Assembly (NCBI RefSeq): GCF_905220565.1
Contig: NC_059422.1
Coordinates: 7,956,272-8,020,271, forward strand
Direction: 5' to 3'
DNA length: 64,000 nt
Origin: Melitaea cinxia
Taxonomy: Eukaryota; Arthropoda; Insecta; Lepidoptera; Nymphalidae
The number at the start of each line of letters is the position of its first letter. The first letter of the stretch is position 1. Shown here piece by piece: positions 52,765 to 64,000 of the stretch. The notes beneath the pieces were generated by a model that worked only from the letters and a program-made list of their open reading frames with translations, was not told where the DNA came from and ran no database searches. A program made the position numbers and the translations under genes.

Positions 52765-52904
52765 TTAAAGTACACTATCATCGCTCCTTGATTTCATATG
52801 TTGATCGATTAAAGCAAATCCGTAGGTATTCGTTACGTAACAGGCGCAGGACCTCAGATTTAGCTGACGCCATTAATTCTTCTCAATCACTAAATAAATT
52901 AGTA

Positions 52905-53009
52905 AAAAAAATTATCGGTCCACCCAGTTAAAAAGTTATGAGGTAACAGATGTAAAATTAAAAAATACACAGTCATCTAAAGAGCCTCCTCCTTTTTCGA
53001 AGACGGTTA
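52905..53009 (-). mobile_element. MITE-D end fragment (D8)
   Basis: 'atcggtccacccagttaaaa', 'cctcctcctttttcgaagac'. Confidence 0.65.
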
Positions 53010-53909
53010 AAATTATTCAACAACGAGAATTTTTTGACTTAGTACGTATGTAGGTGTGTATGTATGTTTGTCACGTTATCTAAATAGTTCGCTGATTTTA
53101 ATGACTCTATCTCTAAACTGGGGCGCCGTTAAAACTTTTTATAGCTTTGCAGGGAAAAACAAGCTTGGTGTAAGCTTAATTTTTTGCACCGTACTTAGTA
53201 AAAGATGTATGGTTTTCAAGTATTTTGGGTGTATATTTTTTTAATTCACTCATAAGAGTTTCATAAACTCATGGATCATTTTTTTTAGCCTACTTTTATT
53301 TATTTATTTAACAATTTGTGTACACTAAGATAGCAAAAGGAAATAGCTCTTATAGACAATGCTGATACAAAGGCACTACTTATCCCATGATGGAATCTCT
53401 TCCAGTAGTCCTGCCACAGGAAATTTATAAAACAGTCGCAAAATTGCGTAGTAAATCTAAACATATTGAGTAAAATAATATATAATAAATACATAATTAT
53501 ACTATATATAAATGCATACATACATAATAATGTATACACACGTAGATACAAATAATACGATACTAATACATACACGCATACAAATATACGATATATAATA
53601 TAATACATACGATAATATATTCCAATATGCATAAGGACACTTAATTAAATTGAATCTACCTTACATAATAAACAGTTTTCCTGAAATGTTTTCTTAAATC
53701 GAATAATTTTTCAAGGTCAAAGCGAAAATGACACTTTATTATTGTATATTATATGATATTTTAGATATAATGAAATTCTTAATTCAAGTGCATTTTGTAC
53801 ATTCAAAAGTAACTGATGATGACTAAACATCTAGAAAATTGTTTTTTTTTTTGCAATTATATCTGCCATGGTACGAACTGGTAGATTGTGCTTTCCTACC
53901 TGGATATTT
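53010..53909. other. No gene seen; possible retroposon tail
   Basis: 53290-53470 begins 'tttatttatttatttaacaa' and may be a reversed LINE tail. 53480-53630 is simple A/T/C-rich DNA. The 110-codon - strand frame here is low-complexity. Confidence 0.35.
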
Positions 53910-54077
53910 CAACGTCCAGAAACTTCCCAATCCTTCCCAGGAGCTCACCAACAGAACACAATACTGCTTGTAAACAGTATTATTTAGCTGTGATCTTCTG
54001 TAAGCTCGAGGTACTACCCCAGTCGGGCTGCTCCAAAATATGAGCAGGTATTTCCTGCTGTCCCCTCCCTCAGTTAT
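53910..54077 (-). mobile_element. SINE-B fragment
   Basis: 'cagtattatttagctgtgat', 'accccagtcgggctgctcc', 'aggtatttcctgctgtcccc'. Confidence 0.75.
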
Positions 54078-54454
54078 TTCTTATGTTTTCATCCATCCAT
54101 GGATTTCTTATGTATATATAACAGTAATAGGAATAATTGTATTAGAGTCTGCACTGCATATAGGCAATGGCTTGTCTATCATCCTTTGCAATCATTTTAT
54201 TTTAACCTATTCTAGCAATGGCATTTCTATGTTTATCCAAGGCACAATCGATTAGTTGCCTCCTTCGAAGGTTACCCATCAAACTTGTCAAACAATCACA
54301 TATTCCATTTCACACGTCAAACACGTCGACTGTTTGGGAAAGACGTCAAACAATGACATAATGTCAAACGTTTGATCAAACCCTCGCATTGACAATTGTA
54401 TGTAATGTCATACAAACAATATATAATTGCATATATAGTAACAATATATACTAA

Positions 54455-54622
54455 TATTATAACGCTGATAAGTTTGCATGTTTGAGCGTGATGGTCTCGG
54501 AAGCTACTGGATCGAATCGAAAAATTCTTTCTGTGTTTGATAGCCCATTTGCCGAGGTAGGCTATAGGCATTTTTTTTGTTTCAAATCAGCACGTATACA
54601 TCTACAGGGCACGGCTAGTAAT
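54455..54622 (-). repeat. Element F fragment
   Basis: 'ctaatattataacgctgata', 'gatagcccatttgccgaggt', ends 'cagggcacggctagta'. Confidence 0.6.
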
Positions 54623-55083
54623 ATTATAAAGAAGATGATTTTTATTTGCTTGTAATCAAAAAAGCTTTTAGTTTTTAGCTTCCTTTACCTTGTTACAGAA
54701 TATAGCCTTTGGGCTATATTATAACGAATAATACGGAACAGTCGAAAACGTATAATGTAAAGCCGTTGAAAAGCTTGTATTGAATTCCTTGACAGTAATG
54801 TTTGATACGGACACGCTTTTTACAATATTTCAGTGAACTATCTTCAAACTTCAAAAGGAAACTTCATTTATATTTCAATCAAAGAGCGTTCAATACACTC
54901 AACGTTTATGTATGGAAATTCGATAGACTTCAAAGTGTACGGAGAATAGCTTTTAGGGTACCGTAACAAAACAATATACTATCGATATAAGGATGTATTC
55001 GTTTTGTGTTATTTGATTTGGATCCATCAATGAAAATATTATGAAGTTCTGTTTTAAGTTCAAGAAGTTAAGGGCCTTTTACG
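54623..55083. other. No gene seen
   Basis: AT-rich. Confidence 0.4.
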
Positions 55084-55324
55084 CTTCAGCCTGTAATATC
55101 CCACTGCTGGGCATAGGCTTCTTTCCCCATGTAGGTGAAGGATCAGAGCTTAATTCATCATAATGCTCCAATGCGGTTTGGCGGATATATTCCCTACTAT
55201 GAGTAATGATCGCTATCAAGTGTACATGATAACAACCTGTACCGACGGCTTAGCGTGCTCTCCAAAGCACGGTGGGAAGACCCCACAAGGACTACAGCAA
55301 AGATCTGTATGGCCAATACAAATT
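55084..55324 (-). mobile_element. SINE-A body, dimer unit 1
   Basis: 'cttcagcctgtaatatccca' to 'tggccaatacaaat', headless. Directly followed by unit 2. Confidence 0.85.
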
Positions 55325-55610
55325 TCAGCCTGTAATATCCCACTGCTGGGCATAGGCTTCTTTCACCATGTAGAAGAAGGATCTGAGCTTAATCAACCAC
55401 GCTGCTCCAATACGGGTTGGCAGTTATATTCCCTACTATGAGTAACGATCGCTATCAGGTGTACATGATAACATCCTGTACCGACGGCTTAACATGCTAA
55501 TGTGGGGAGATCCCACAAGGGCTACAGCAAACATCTGTATGGCCAATACAAATGTTTGTCCAGCACATGTAGCCACAAAGCAGTGCTGTGACCGTTACTC
55601 CTAGGTGCCG
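55325..55610 (-). mobile_element. SINE-A, dimer unit 2
   Basis: Second body in the same orientation, with a degraded head (gcagtgctgtgaccgttact). It shares private variants with unit 1 (ggcataggcttctttc, cctgtaccgacggctta, a shortened 'ctacagcaaa'), so the pair likely arose by local duplication. Confidence 0.8.
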
Positions 55611-55892
55611 TAGGTTACTTTATAATTATAGGGAATCCTTCTGTAGTAATTTTTATTGTCAGAACACGAGATCAATCTTAATAACGTCTCTGTTCAAACA
55701 TTAAACTTCAATACTTACACGCCAATAAATATTCCATTGCTTTAATCTTGATGTAGGAAAAGATTGTTAGGATGTCTGCCAGTCTCAAGAGATTTGGGAT
55801 GCTGATCTACTGGTGATGTATCCGTATGACTACACCCTTCCCTGCCCTTATGTACTATACCTCTAAGTTCGACCTTTGACAGAATACTTAGC
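55611..55892. other. No gene seen
   Basis: No recognised repeat. Confidence 0.35.
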
Positions 55893-56320
55893 TACCTAAA
55901 AAAAAATGGAGGTTATCAATTCGACTGTAATTTTTATAATGCTACTACATATCTTTTATATTGATTGCGCCGATTTTGATGATGATTTTTAATTTTATAG
56001 CTAGTGCTTGTCGTGTCCCATTTAAATTTGAACGAGATCTGACATGTTATTTTTGTTTTATGTTATAATGCGTATTTACTTAACTATTTTTTCGCCGACT
56101 TACGTTTTATTATACCGCATAACTTTTCACAAGGTGAACAGATTTTGATGATTCTTGTTAATTATTTGATATCTGGTACCATTTAAATTTAATCGAGATC
56201 TGATGACTAACTTTTGAGTAATCTTTGATAAAGCGTATTTACTTGACTATTTTTTCGTCTACCTACGTAGTACAGGTCAATGTAATTGAAATCGGTTTTT
56301 TCTATCATTTACAAACAAAC
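55893..56320 (+). mobile_element. MITE-D (D9)
   Basis: Worn left end 'aaaaaatggaggttatcaat', modules 'ataatgcgtatttacttaac' twice, right end 'aattgaaatcggttttttct'. Confidence 0.65.
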
Positions 56321-56539
56321 ATAATTATAATATTTCTGATGACTGTGTTATATTTTATGTGTGCTATTTTGTTATGTGTTTGAAACTTTCAATTCGTTTG
56401 TATTTATATGTATCACCTCTTAACTATTTACTGGGTGTGTATGTTACTGTTTGTTGTAAAGATGGTGCTTGTCACGGGGTCATGTTTAAATTTGGGCGCA
56501 ACCTGATGAGTAGGTTTTGGTGATCTGTAATAAATAATA

Positions 56540-57330
56540 ACTGTCTATATCCGTGCGAATAATTCACATTAAATAAGTATAATAATGTGTGGCTACGGTA
56601 GCAAAGAATATAGCCCCCTCTCTTCCCGTGAGTGTCGTAAGAGGCGACTAAGGGATAACACAGCTCCACTACCACCTTAGAACTTATAAAGCCGACTGAT
56701 GGCGGGATAACCATCCAACTGCTGGCTTTGAAATACACAGGCCGAAGACGGGCAGCAGCGTCTTCGGTGCGACAAAGCCAGCCCTGCGGTCACCCAACCG
56801 CCTGCCCAGCGTGGTGACTATGGGCAACACACAAGTTCGCGCCATTATTCGGCGCGAACTTGTGGAGGCCTATGTTCAGCAGTGGACTGCGATAGGCTGA
56901 AATGAAGTATAATAATTTATTTATTTATAAGTATTATCACTTTACAAAATTACAAAAAAGTATTTATACGTGAGTTGATTTGAAATTGAACAAAAAAATT
57001 ACCGACCGTCAATCATGCTGACACTGTTTCAAAATTAAAACCGTAATATATATAATTTTTTAATTAATTAATTAACTAAAAAGACAATAACGATTTTTTT
57101 TAGTTGTTGTCGGTAGAGCAAGCAATTAGATCATTTTATTGTCAGAATTTATAATTAATTAATATAGTATAATATTATAATATATATTAATATATATAAT
57201 ATTAATATAGTATAATATTAATAAATATAGATATAAAATGATATATAATTCATGTGGAGTAATTGTGAGGCTTTTTCTAAAAAGAGAGGCAAACATCTTC
57301 AACCTTACCTTATTAATATTTATGATGCGT
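56540..57330 (-). repeat. Repeat N, copy 2, split by LINE tail
   Basis: Terminus 'ccgtgcgaataattcaca' at 56551, resuming at ~56998 with 'accgaccgtcaatcatgctg' and ending near 'gaggcaaacatctt' at 57285-57298. The AT stretch 57165-57240 is expanded relative to copy 1. Confidence 0.6.
56586..56904 (+). mobile_element. LINE 3' end (family R), 12-bp target duplication
   Basis: Longest intact R tail: 'tgtggctacggtagcaaaga' to 'ggactgcgataggctgaaat'. 'aagtataataat' at 56574-56585 and 56905-56916 flanks it. A 5'-truncated, target-primed insertion. The - strand frame at 56472-56738 is not a gene. Confidence 0.9.
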
Positions 57331-57519
57331 ATTTAATTGATTTCTACTACCTTGATTTTTCTTGAGGTTCATATTTTATTATTTATCAATCTGAATTGAT
57401 TTTTTTTTGGTTTATTTATTTAATACTTTATGACACATGTTAAGTTATATAGAAAGAAAATTAGAACATACAAAACTTAACAATGTGTAAAGGCGGTCTT
57501 ACTCTTATAATTACCAGAT
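57331..57519. other. No gene seen; possible retroposon tail
   Basis: 57410-57515 begins 'tttatttatttaatacttta' and includes 'aaaggcggtcttactctta', like a reversed LINE end. Confidence 0.4.
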
Positions 57520-57682
57520 GTGCCCCGCGTTTTTATACGCGTTAATTTAAGGAAAAAATATCATATAACCTCCCTAAGTAAATTGACTATCCTACATTAA
57601 AATAATTTTTCATTTCGATGCAGTAGTTCCTGATATTTGCGTGTTTAAACAAACTTTTCAGCTGTATCATATTAGTATAGGT
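57520..57682 (+). repeat. Element F fragment
   Basis: 'ccagatgtgccccgcgtttt', 'gatgcagtagttcctgatat', 'catattagtataggt'. Confidence 0.55.
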
Positions 57683-58149
57683 TTTACGCTTTAATTTACG
57701 TAATACAGAACTATGTTTTTCTTGATTTTCTTTTACATACAAATGTCCGTCTGTCGCTGAATGCATTCAAAATTAATATGTATCACTCCTTCAAAATAGA
57801 CGTTTAAATATTACACAAAGCGCTTCTTCGTCTGTTGCGAAATCATTATTCATAAATTCATACGTTCTCAAAAGGTGCAGAAGACAAGGCTTTTTGTACT
57901 GTTGCCTTTGAACTTAATTCTTGTTTTACCTTAGTTTGCAAAACTACGTTTTTTTATAAATTATAGTAACTATATCTTCTAAAAAAAAATAAAAATAAAA
58001 TAGTAGTCGTTCAATTCTGTACATTTAAGATATTTATTATTTTCTTTATATGTACTAATTTTATTCTTGTTATTTAAAAAAGCCTTTTTTGTAAATTTAG
58101 GCCTTAAAATATCACGACGAAATTATAAAACGAAAATATGAATAAAATT
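57683..58149. other. No gene seen
   Basis: AT-rich. Confidence 0.4.
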
Positions 58150-58325
58150 AAGCATATATAAACTATAAAAACCACTATCTACGGAACAACGAAACGAATG
58201 CAAATTAAAAAAAAAAAAAAACGAAGCGCATCTCAAAAACTACTTGCAATTATGACAGCGTCTCATTAGAGATGTATTCGAGATGCATCATGAAAATCAC
58301 AATGAGACCGCATTAATTATAGATG
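58150..58325. repeat. Repeat I-like, copy 3
   Basis: 'gcgcatctcaaaaactactt', 'cgtctcattagagatg' and 'aatgagaccgc'. Weakly related to 40980-41070. Includes an internal inverted 'gatgtattcgagatgcatc'. Confidence 0.4.
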
Positions 58326-58529
58326 CTGGGAGTAACGAGTGGATATCAGACGACATCAGACATACGTGCTTGCATTTATATGTATATATATACTCCGTAC
58401 GCCTACAATACACGTCGGTAGTTGTGTGACTTGTTGACGAGTACGAACCAGTTTGATTACCATGTTCGTATAAAATAACTTTATATTGCAGAACTCTATA
58501 CTATATATTCAATTGAAAATATTAATTAC

Positions 58530-58728
58530 TAGCTGACCCGGCGAACTTCGTATCGCCTAACAGTCGATTCTTTAATTTTATTAATATTTTTTTTTAATAG
58601 AATTTTTCTCTCCGTAAGAACCATCCTCGTACTTCAAGGAATATTTTAAAAAAAGAATTAGCGAAATCGGTCCAACCGTTCTCGAGTTTTGCGCTTAGCA
58701 ACACATTCAGCGACTCATTTTTATATTA
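58530..58728 (+). repeat. Element F relative ('tagctgacccggcgaactt')
   Basis: Ends 'cgcttagcaacacattcagc'. A reversed relative lies at 60070-60240. Confidence 0.6.
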
Positions 58729-58749
58729 TAAATTATAAATAAGTTTCGA

Positions 58750-58930
58750 CTTGAAATTCAAACAGAATCAAATGTTTCGAATCGTTCATTTGCAAATGAT
58801 ATAATCCTATAAGAGATATGAATAATGTGAAGCTACAAATCTGTATGTAGATAGTTTCTGCTGAGAAGAATCGGAAAATTTTTATAAGTCAGTCATGTGT
58901 TACATAAGATACAGTATCACTAAAACGATC
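58750..58930 (+). mobile_element. Repeat K copy, degraded
   Basis: 'cgaatcgttcatttgcaaat', 'tctgctgagaagaatcgg', 'acataagatacagtatcact'. Confidence 0.5.
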
Positions 58931-59171
58931 TTTACCATTAAAATAATCTTTCGCTAAATGAAACCATTTGGCTATGATATATTTTTTAAGATTAACTTCG
59001 AATGTTTTAATGCGGGAGACATCTTTTTAGTCTTAGAATAGAATAACGTTACAATAACAGATTTAAACTAAATTCTTTGAATTTTCAAACCGTATTACTA
59101 TCTCGAAATTTAATTTTTCTGCAATTCTGACTTAATGTTTTTTAAAGATTACGCGAATTTCATTCATTATA

Positions 59172-59273
59172 ATGAAGCAAGTTTTTCGGATTTTATCGTG
59201 GCTTATTAACTTTTTAAAGTATCCGAAACCTCGGAATAAGCCGCGAAAAAACCCGAATAAGTTGTTTCATTGT
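59172..59273. mobile_element. Hairpin element H, copy 2
   Basis: Arms 'agtttttcggattttatcgt' (left) and 'cgaaaaaacccgaataagtt' (right) around 'agtatccgaaacctcgg'. Confidence 0.65.
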
Positions 59274-59305
59274 AATTTTATTCTGACTTAATATTCCGTT
59301 CCTTT

Positions 59306-59760
59306 TTAACCGACTTCAAAAACGGAAGAGGTTACTCAATTCGACCGTATGTATATACTATGTATGTTCGAGGATAACTTCGTCGTTTATGAACCGATTT
59401 TGATAATTCTTTTTTTGTTGGAAAGGAGATCTCCTAAGTATGGTACCATAATAAGGAAACCAGGATCTGATGATGGGATTCCAGAGAAATAGAGGGAAAC
59501 TCGAAAATCCGCATAACTTTTTACTGGGTGTACCGATTTTGATAATTTTTAATTTAATCGAAAGCCGATGTTTATCGTGTGTTCATCATTATCATTTAAA
59601 TTTAATCGAGAACTGATTACAACTTTTGCAGTAATAATAATAAATAATATTTTATTTCAGATGTATTTCTTGACTCATTTTTCGTCGTTGTATTACTTGT
59701 CGATATAATTGAAGTCGGTTTTTTTACGTTTGCCTGCAAACACAATTATCTTAAGTAAAA
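59306..59760 (+). mobile_element. MITE-D (D10), both ends
   Basis: 'taaccgacttcaaaaacgga' to 'aattgaagtcggttttttta'. Carries one copy of the 'gatgatgggattccagagaa' module, the basic arrangement. Confidence 0.75.
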
Positions 59761-60069
59761 ATTATGTGTATTTTATATCCCTTTATCTGCTTTGATATTT
59801 ATGGCTATTGATTCTTCATATTGTGACTCTCAGATCTTTAGAGCTTACAATATAAAATCCTACTATGAAATGCTAAAAAGAATTGTCGAAACCCTAACCC
59901 TTTTATAAGAAATTTTATTTACGCTGTCAATACTCTTTATTTATGGCCAGTTTCGAAATGGATTTGAGTTTTTTTTTTCAAGTTTGTCGTCATCTTTTTA
60001 AATTAAATTGTGACGCAATCTATTCCAGAAATAATTATAAAAAATTAATTCAGTATGTAATATTTAATC
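59761..60069. other. No gene seen
   Basis: AT-rich. Confidence 0.4.
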
Positions 60070-60242
60070 TATATAAATAATAATGAATATTGTTAAGCGC
60101 ATAACTCGAGAATGTTTCGACCAATTCGGCTAATTTATTTTTTTGTATGTTCCTTAAAGCCCACAGAAGGTTTTGATACTATTTAAAAAAAATACTATTA
60201 AGTTTTGACAGAACGAAGTCTGCCCGGCAGCTAGTTGCAAAT
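60070..60242 (-). repeat. Element F relative
   Basis: 'ttgttaagcgcataactcga' to 'gtctgcccggcagctagtt'. Confidence 0.6.
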
Positions 60243-60529
60243 GATTATTTAATCTGTATAATATCGTTGATTTGTGTGTTTCAATAGTTTAACCCGTCAT
60301 ATCTTTTTAAACTTATGTACACACGACTATTCAATCCTGAAATCATTATTACAATTGATTTAGTATTTGATGATTGTAATTTAGACACACTTCTAATTCA
60401 AATCAAATCAAAAATCAAAAAATATGTATTATATTTGTGGCTAACTATTATTGGCTTATAATAATTATATAAATATTATTGGCGTATAATAATTTTAAAT
60501 TAAGCTGTTGCTGTCCGAAATAAAGAGAA

Positions 60530-60706
60530 CCTCTACTAATATTATAAATGTGAATGTAAGTTTGTTTGTTACGCTTTCACGCGAAAACTGCGAAACCGAT
60601 CATCATGAAAGTTTGTACTCAAATTTTTAGAGGTATTAGAAGTAACATAGAATACTTTTATTTAAAAAAAATCAATACGAGCGAAGCCACAGGTATAAGC
60701 TGGTAA
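60530..60706 (-). repeat. Element F relative
   Basis: 'ctactaatattataaatgtg', 'acgctttcacgcgaaaactg', ends 'gcgaagccacaggtataagc'. Confidence 0.55.
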
Positions 60707-61604
60707 AAAATAAAAATTATTAATAAATAAATCAATAATATATTTGTATGTATTATATAATAAACATAAATAATAATAATATATTATATAAAGGAAGTTA
60801 AATATGAGGTCAATAGTTCGTTGGCCGTTATAATGGTACAGAAGGTGCGCCCTCGGATGCTGGATCGATAGAGAGCGTCTGAACTTGTAGAGATGCGCTC
60901 CGGTGGACTGTCGATAATATTTATTTCAATATTTTTTTCTCTTATCTTTCAAAAAAATTATCTTTCAGTTAAAATATGTTAATGTCTGCGTTTAAAATGT
61001 AAACAGAACTACACAAATATATTAGCATATTTTTAGACAAAATTAAGAATAGTCGTAAAACGTCAAATAAGAAGAAATGTGACTAGCTCTTAGCTATAAA
61101 TTTAAAGGAACTGTCAAATAATCCATGTAAAATTGAAAATTAACTTCAAAATGCGATCAAAATCCTAATTATTCCAAAGGATTTTCCTTAATAAAACCCT
61201 AGTAAAACGAAGTTTGAAAAAATACAATTTCGAAAATTCTACCAAATTTTTTTATTATAATAAAAGCAAATATATCTACATTACGGAATTGTAAATGTTA
61301 ATACAATATATCAAAGCAAGCAAAACCAACCAGCAAGCGTCTATATATATCGTTAAATAAAACTCCAACATTGACAGGCAGACAACGTAGGTAAACCATT
61401 GTTAGTAACACAGCGTTTTACGATTCCTTTGCAAAAATAAGGTGAATATTATGTTATTCAGTTTTGCCAAAGCTGAAATTTTTAAAGTGGAAATGTTGTA
61501 GAAAAATCTAGAAATCTCTAAATCTCATCTTACGTTCATAGAGTATGAAACCTACATATTTTGGAAGAAATTCTAAGACATCTTATTCTGCGAATCTGCA
61601 GAAG
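60707..61604. other. No gene seen
   Basis: AT-rich. A slightly GC-richer unassigned patch lies at 60815-60915. Confidence 0.4.
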
Positions 61605-61800
61605 AGCAACATGTATTCAAAATCAACTTTAGTCAAGTAGGATTTAAACTAATTTTGATCGTTCATTATTGCAATTATATACTATTTTTAAATTAATTCC
61701 ATTGAAGGTACTATTGATTCGGAATATAGAACGAATAGGCAAGAAACGCCACAGTTATTATTTTAAAAAAGGTTTTAATATATTTGGTAAACTCTTTCTC
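61605..61800 (+). mobile_element. Repeat K copy, degraded
   Basis: 'tattgattcggaatatagaa', 'aggcaagaaacgccacagtt'. The frame at 61669-61854 runs through it and is not a gene. Confidence 0.5.
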
Positions 61801-62794
61801 TTTCTCGCTAACTCCTCATCAGTAATAGAAGTAGAGGACTTTATCTACCTATAGAATAAAATTGAATAAAATAACGTCATTTATTAAATACTGCTTTCTT
61901 TAACTTCAAATACTGTAAGAGGATTTTTAAGTAGAAAAGTCCTTCGAAATTGGGACTTTACGAGGAAAAGTGAAGCACAACCTGTGAAATACATAATGAA
62001 CTTTCCTTATTGTTTTGCTTTTGCTGACATTAACCTCTGCTTGAATTATGCGTGATGTTTTACCGCCTACATTAAATCTAAATAATACAACGAACGAAAT
62101 AAGGACAGTTCTTGCACATCATGTAATTTTAGTTAAAGTTTTACCGTTTTAAAGTAATTAATGATTACAAATTTAACTGTAACTCAACACTTAACTATCG
62201 AGTTAAGTTGAACCCGATCCTATCATAATATTTAGTGTAATTAGAGAGCAATTCCCCAATTTTCAAGCTGTTAACTTAGATGATGAACTTAGCACCTCGT
62301 TCCTAAATTAAGTTAACGAGATTTTGCGAATTTTACGCCATTTTAAGTAACGGACATCCCTCCTGGCAAGTTAATTACAACTTAGATGAATCTTTAACAA
62401 TGTACTTGTTTCTCAATAATGATTTAACCTGGACTTCGTAAAACTATACTTCTTAACCGTATTTTGTTTTACTTTAAGACATACAATGGAAACATAATTT
62501 AGCCATAAGCGATTCATATCTATGTACGTTATTTGTGTAATACAGACATATAAATTATTAATATTATGAATTGACGATTTTAATTGGATAACTGTTCGTG
62601 TTTGATGCTGATTCTTTTCAACAAAATCTACATTTCCTTTATTTTTAAAAATAGCAACCGTTGAGTTTCTTTACTTTTCATCTCAACAGAATCGCGTTTC
62701 GAGTTTAGCGACAGTTTCACGTTTACTGTAATATATACTTGTATATTGACGATTCTAAGTGTTTTTAAATCCTACTTCATCACATAATCATCAT
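61801..62794. other. No gene seen
   Basis: AT-rich, no recognised repeat apart from a possible repeat K echo near 62610. Confidence 0.4.
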
Positions 62795-62880
62795 CACAGT
62801 AGCCTTTCGCAGTCTACTACTGGACATAGGCCTCCACAAGTTCACGCCAAAAATGGCTTGAACTCATGTGTTTTGCCTTA
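62795..62880 (-). mobile_element. LINE 3' tail (family R)
   Basis: 'gtagcctttcgcagtctact', 'ggacataggcctccacaagt'. Confidence 0.7.
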
Positions 62881-63154
62881 CTTGAATGTATATAAATTTT
62901 GATTTTGTTTTTACCAATGACTTATTATGTCAAAAAAGACAACTATATTTGAGATTTTTTTATAAACTAACTCAAAAAGTACATCAAGCTAAAATCTGAA
63001 AATTTAGTTTTATATTGTGCAATACTTACTATCGAAAGGACTTTACTAGATAATACTCATGAGCAAAAGTCACTTTCAGGTTCCTAACTCTTCATCTACC
63101 CTTAGAAACATGACAGACGACATCAGAGTACTGACCAAATTACTGAGTACCTTA
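62881..63154. other. No gene seen
   Basis: AT-rich. Confidence 0.35.
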
Positions 63155-63290
63155 TACAGTATGATTTATCTTGCTCAAAATCTGGAACGGCCCAACTGAA
63201 AAAGTACCTCGACCTTACAGAATAACAGTTAAATAATACTGCTTTCAAGGAGAGTTGTGTTCCTCTGGTAAGTAAGGTGACAACTAAACT
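63155..63290 (+). mobile_element. SINE-B 5' part
   Basis: 'cttgctcaaaatctggaacg', 'aaaaagtacctcgaccttac'. Confidence 0.65.
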
Positions 63291-63307
63291 ACATTCTAAG
63301 TTCCTAC

Positions 63308-63417
63308 TTTAAAAGCTGTATTATTAAGCTGCAGTCTTTTGTACAGTCGAAGTACTTCCCAAAATGGGCTGCTCCAGTTTTTAAGCAGTATACATCCTGC
63401 AATGTTCTACCTCAAAT
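63308..63417 (-). mobile_element. SINE-B 5' part, inverted neighbour
   Basis: 'gtattattaagctgcagtct', 'atgggctgctccagttttt'. Mirrors the preceding fragment across ~18 bases. Confidence 0.6.
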
Positions 63418-63834
63418 AAATGAATATTTATTTGTACCTACTAGGAATATATAGCAAAAAAAATCAGTTAATCCTAGTTACATATTAGCTAACTTAGCAC
63501 TAAGGGATGTCCATCCCTTTGTAAACGGGATAGCACTTGATAACAGCGTTTCCGTGTTCAATCAATCATCATTTTAGCCCTACTTTGAGATTCGTCGACG
63601 TAACAAGCTATCTTATATAATTATACCGTTATATATTAGCTATTTGACGTCATTCGAGATAGTATATTGAACCCCTGCTGTCTGTGTATATTGTCTCCTG
63701 CTATCTTGATACGGTTGTAATGGGTAAGCGAAGCGATGTGATGCGATCTAACATTTATTAGACAATGTAGAAATAGCTTAAGCTCTATAGTAGTACTGTT
63801 GTAGTTGTATTGTTTTTTCTTTTTGTTAAATATC
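63418..63834. other. No gene seen
   Basis: AT-rich. Confidence 0.35.
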
Positions 63835-63950
63835 CACAAATTACGTCACAGGTTAAGGGCGAGGGGGGGTTGAGGGTCGACGAAGTTTGACACTGCTTGA
63901 CAAGGGGTGGGGAGGGGTCTAAAATTTTACAACATCACATTATTAAACCA
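63835..63950. mobile_element. G-rich MITE (family G), left end
   Basis: 'caaattacgtcacaggttaa', 'gcgagggggggttgagggtc', 'gacaaggggtggggaggggt'. May continue past the window. Confidence 0.55.
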
Positions 63951-64000
63951 TGATATTTTAGCTACATATCTATTTACGAAATGTCAAGATGCAAAATATG

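Noticed and set aside
53300..53632. 110-codon - strand frame rich in Tyr and Ile
   Set aside because: Low-complexity A/T/C DNA; the hydrophobic look comes from base composition.
56472..56738. 88-codon - strand frame
   Set aside because: Antisense to the 3' UTR of a LINE tail with clear target duplications.
59885..59900. 'ccctaaccctt' as a telomeric repeat
   Set aside because: A single occurrence, and lepidopteran telomeres use TTAGG; no array.
1..64000. A defence island, operon or other compact multi-gene system
   Set aside because: No clustered long frames exist on either strand; the content is dispersed eukaryotic repeats with at most gene edges.

Overview
This window looks like nuclear DNA from a lepidopteran, most likely a butterfly. 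It is AT-rich, has no bacterial-style gene packing, and is filled with short dispersed repeats of kinds common in Lepidoptera: tRNA-headed SINEs with an 'aggcctatgcccagcagtgg' type tail, LINE 3' ends with a 'cagtggactgcgataggctg' tail, short elements opening with 'tagctgtgcccgcg', and non-autonomous DNA elements bounded by 'aaccgacttcaa'. Family names here (SINE-A, SINE-B, MITE-D and so on) are local labels. They come from comparing copies inside this window, not from a database.

Very little is gene. The left edge (191-592, + strand) looks like the last coding exon of a lysine-rich protein, with a 3' splice acceptor, a stop codon and an AATAAA signal 33 bases downstream. Near 48.9-49.2 kb is the best regulatory feature: a GC-rich stretch with a TATAAAA box, an ATG-free leader of about 200 bases and a consensus splice donor (CAG|GTAAGC). 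I read it as the promoter and untranslated first exon of a + strand gene whose coding exons lie beyond the window; the last ~15 kb would then be its first intron. Weak coding candidates are an ankyrin-like fragment near 17.0 kb (-), two short GC-richer frames at 28.76 and 30.56 kb (+), and unassigned frames at 46.95 kb (+) and 52.4-52.8 kb (-).

By region: 1-5 kb holds the gene end, then SINE and hairpin elements. 5-10 kb holds nested DNA elements, including a 1.6 kb composite with ~180-bp inverted arms and a 117-bp tandem array. 10-19 kb is a mix of LINE tails, SINEs, a G-rich MITE, a folded-back tRNA-like element and a SINE nested in a SINE. 19-22 kb is a conserved ~210-bp LTR-like piece followed by a 282-bp tandem array. 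22-36 kb is mostly AT-rich with scattered SINE and LINE ends and a second tRNA-like element. 37-39.2 kb has a 130-bp tandem array and a 488-bp element with 152-bp inverted arms. 39-47 kb is SINE-dense. 47.5-50.2 kb is the promoter region and a third tRNA-like element. 50-64 kb is AT-rich presumed intron with old repeats and one LINE tail with clear 12-bp target duplications.

The most unusual thing is a small element in which a cloverleaf-capable tRNA-like sequence sits between ~50-bp inverted repeats. It is present three times in different states of truncation or foldback. A second theme is that several non-autonomous elements grow by internal tandem duplication (117, 130 and 282 bp units).
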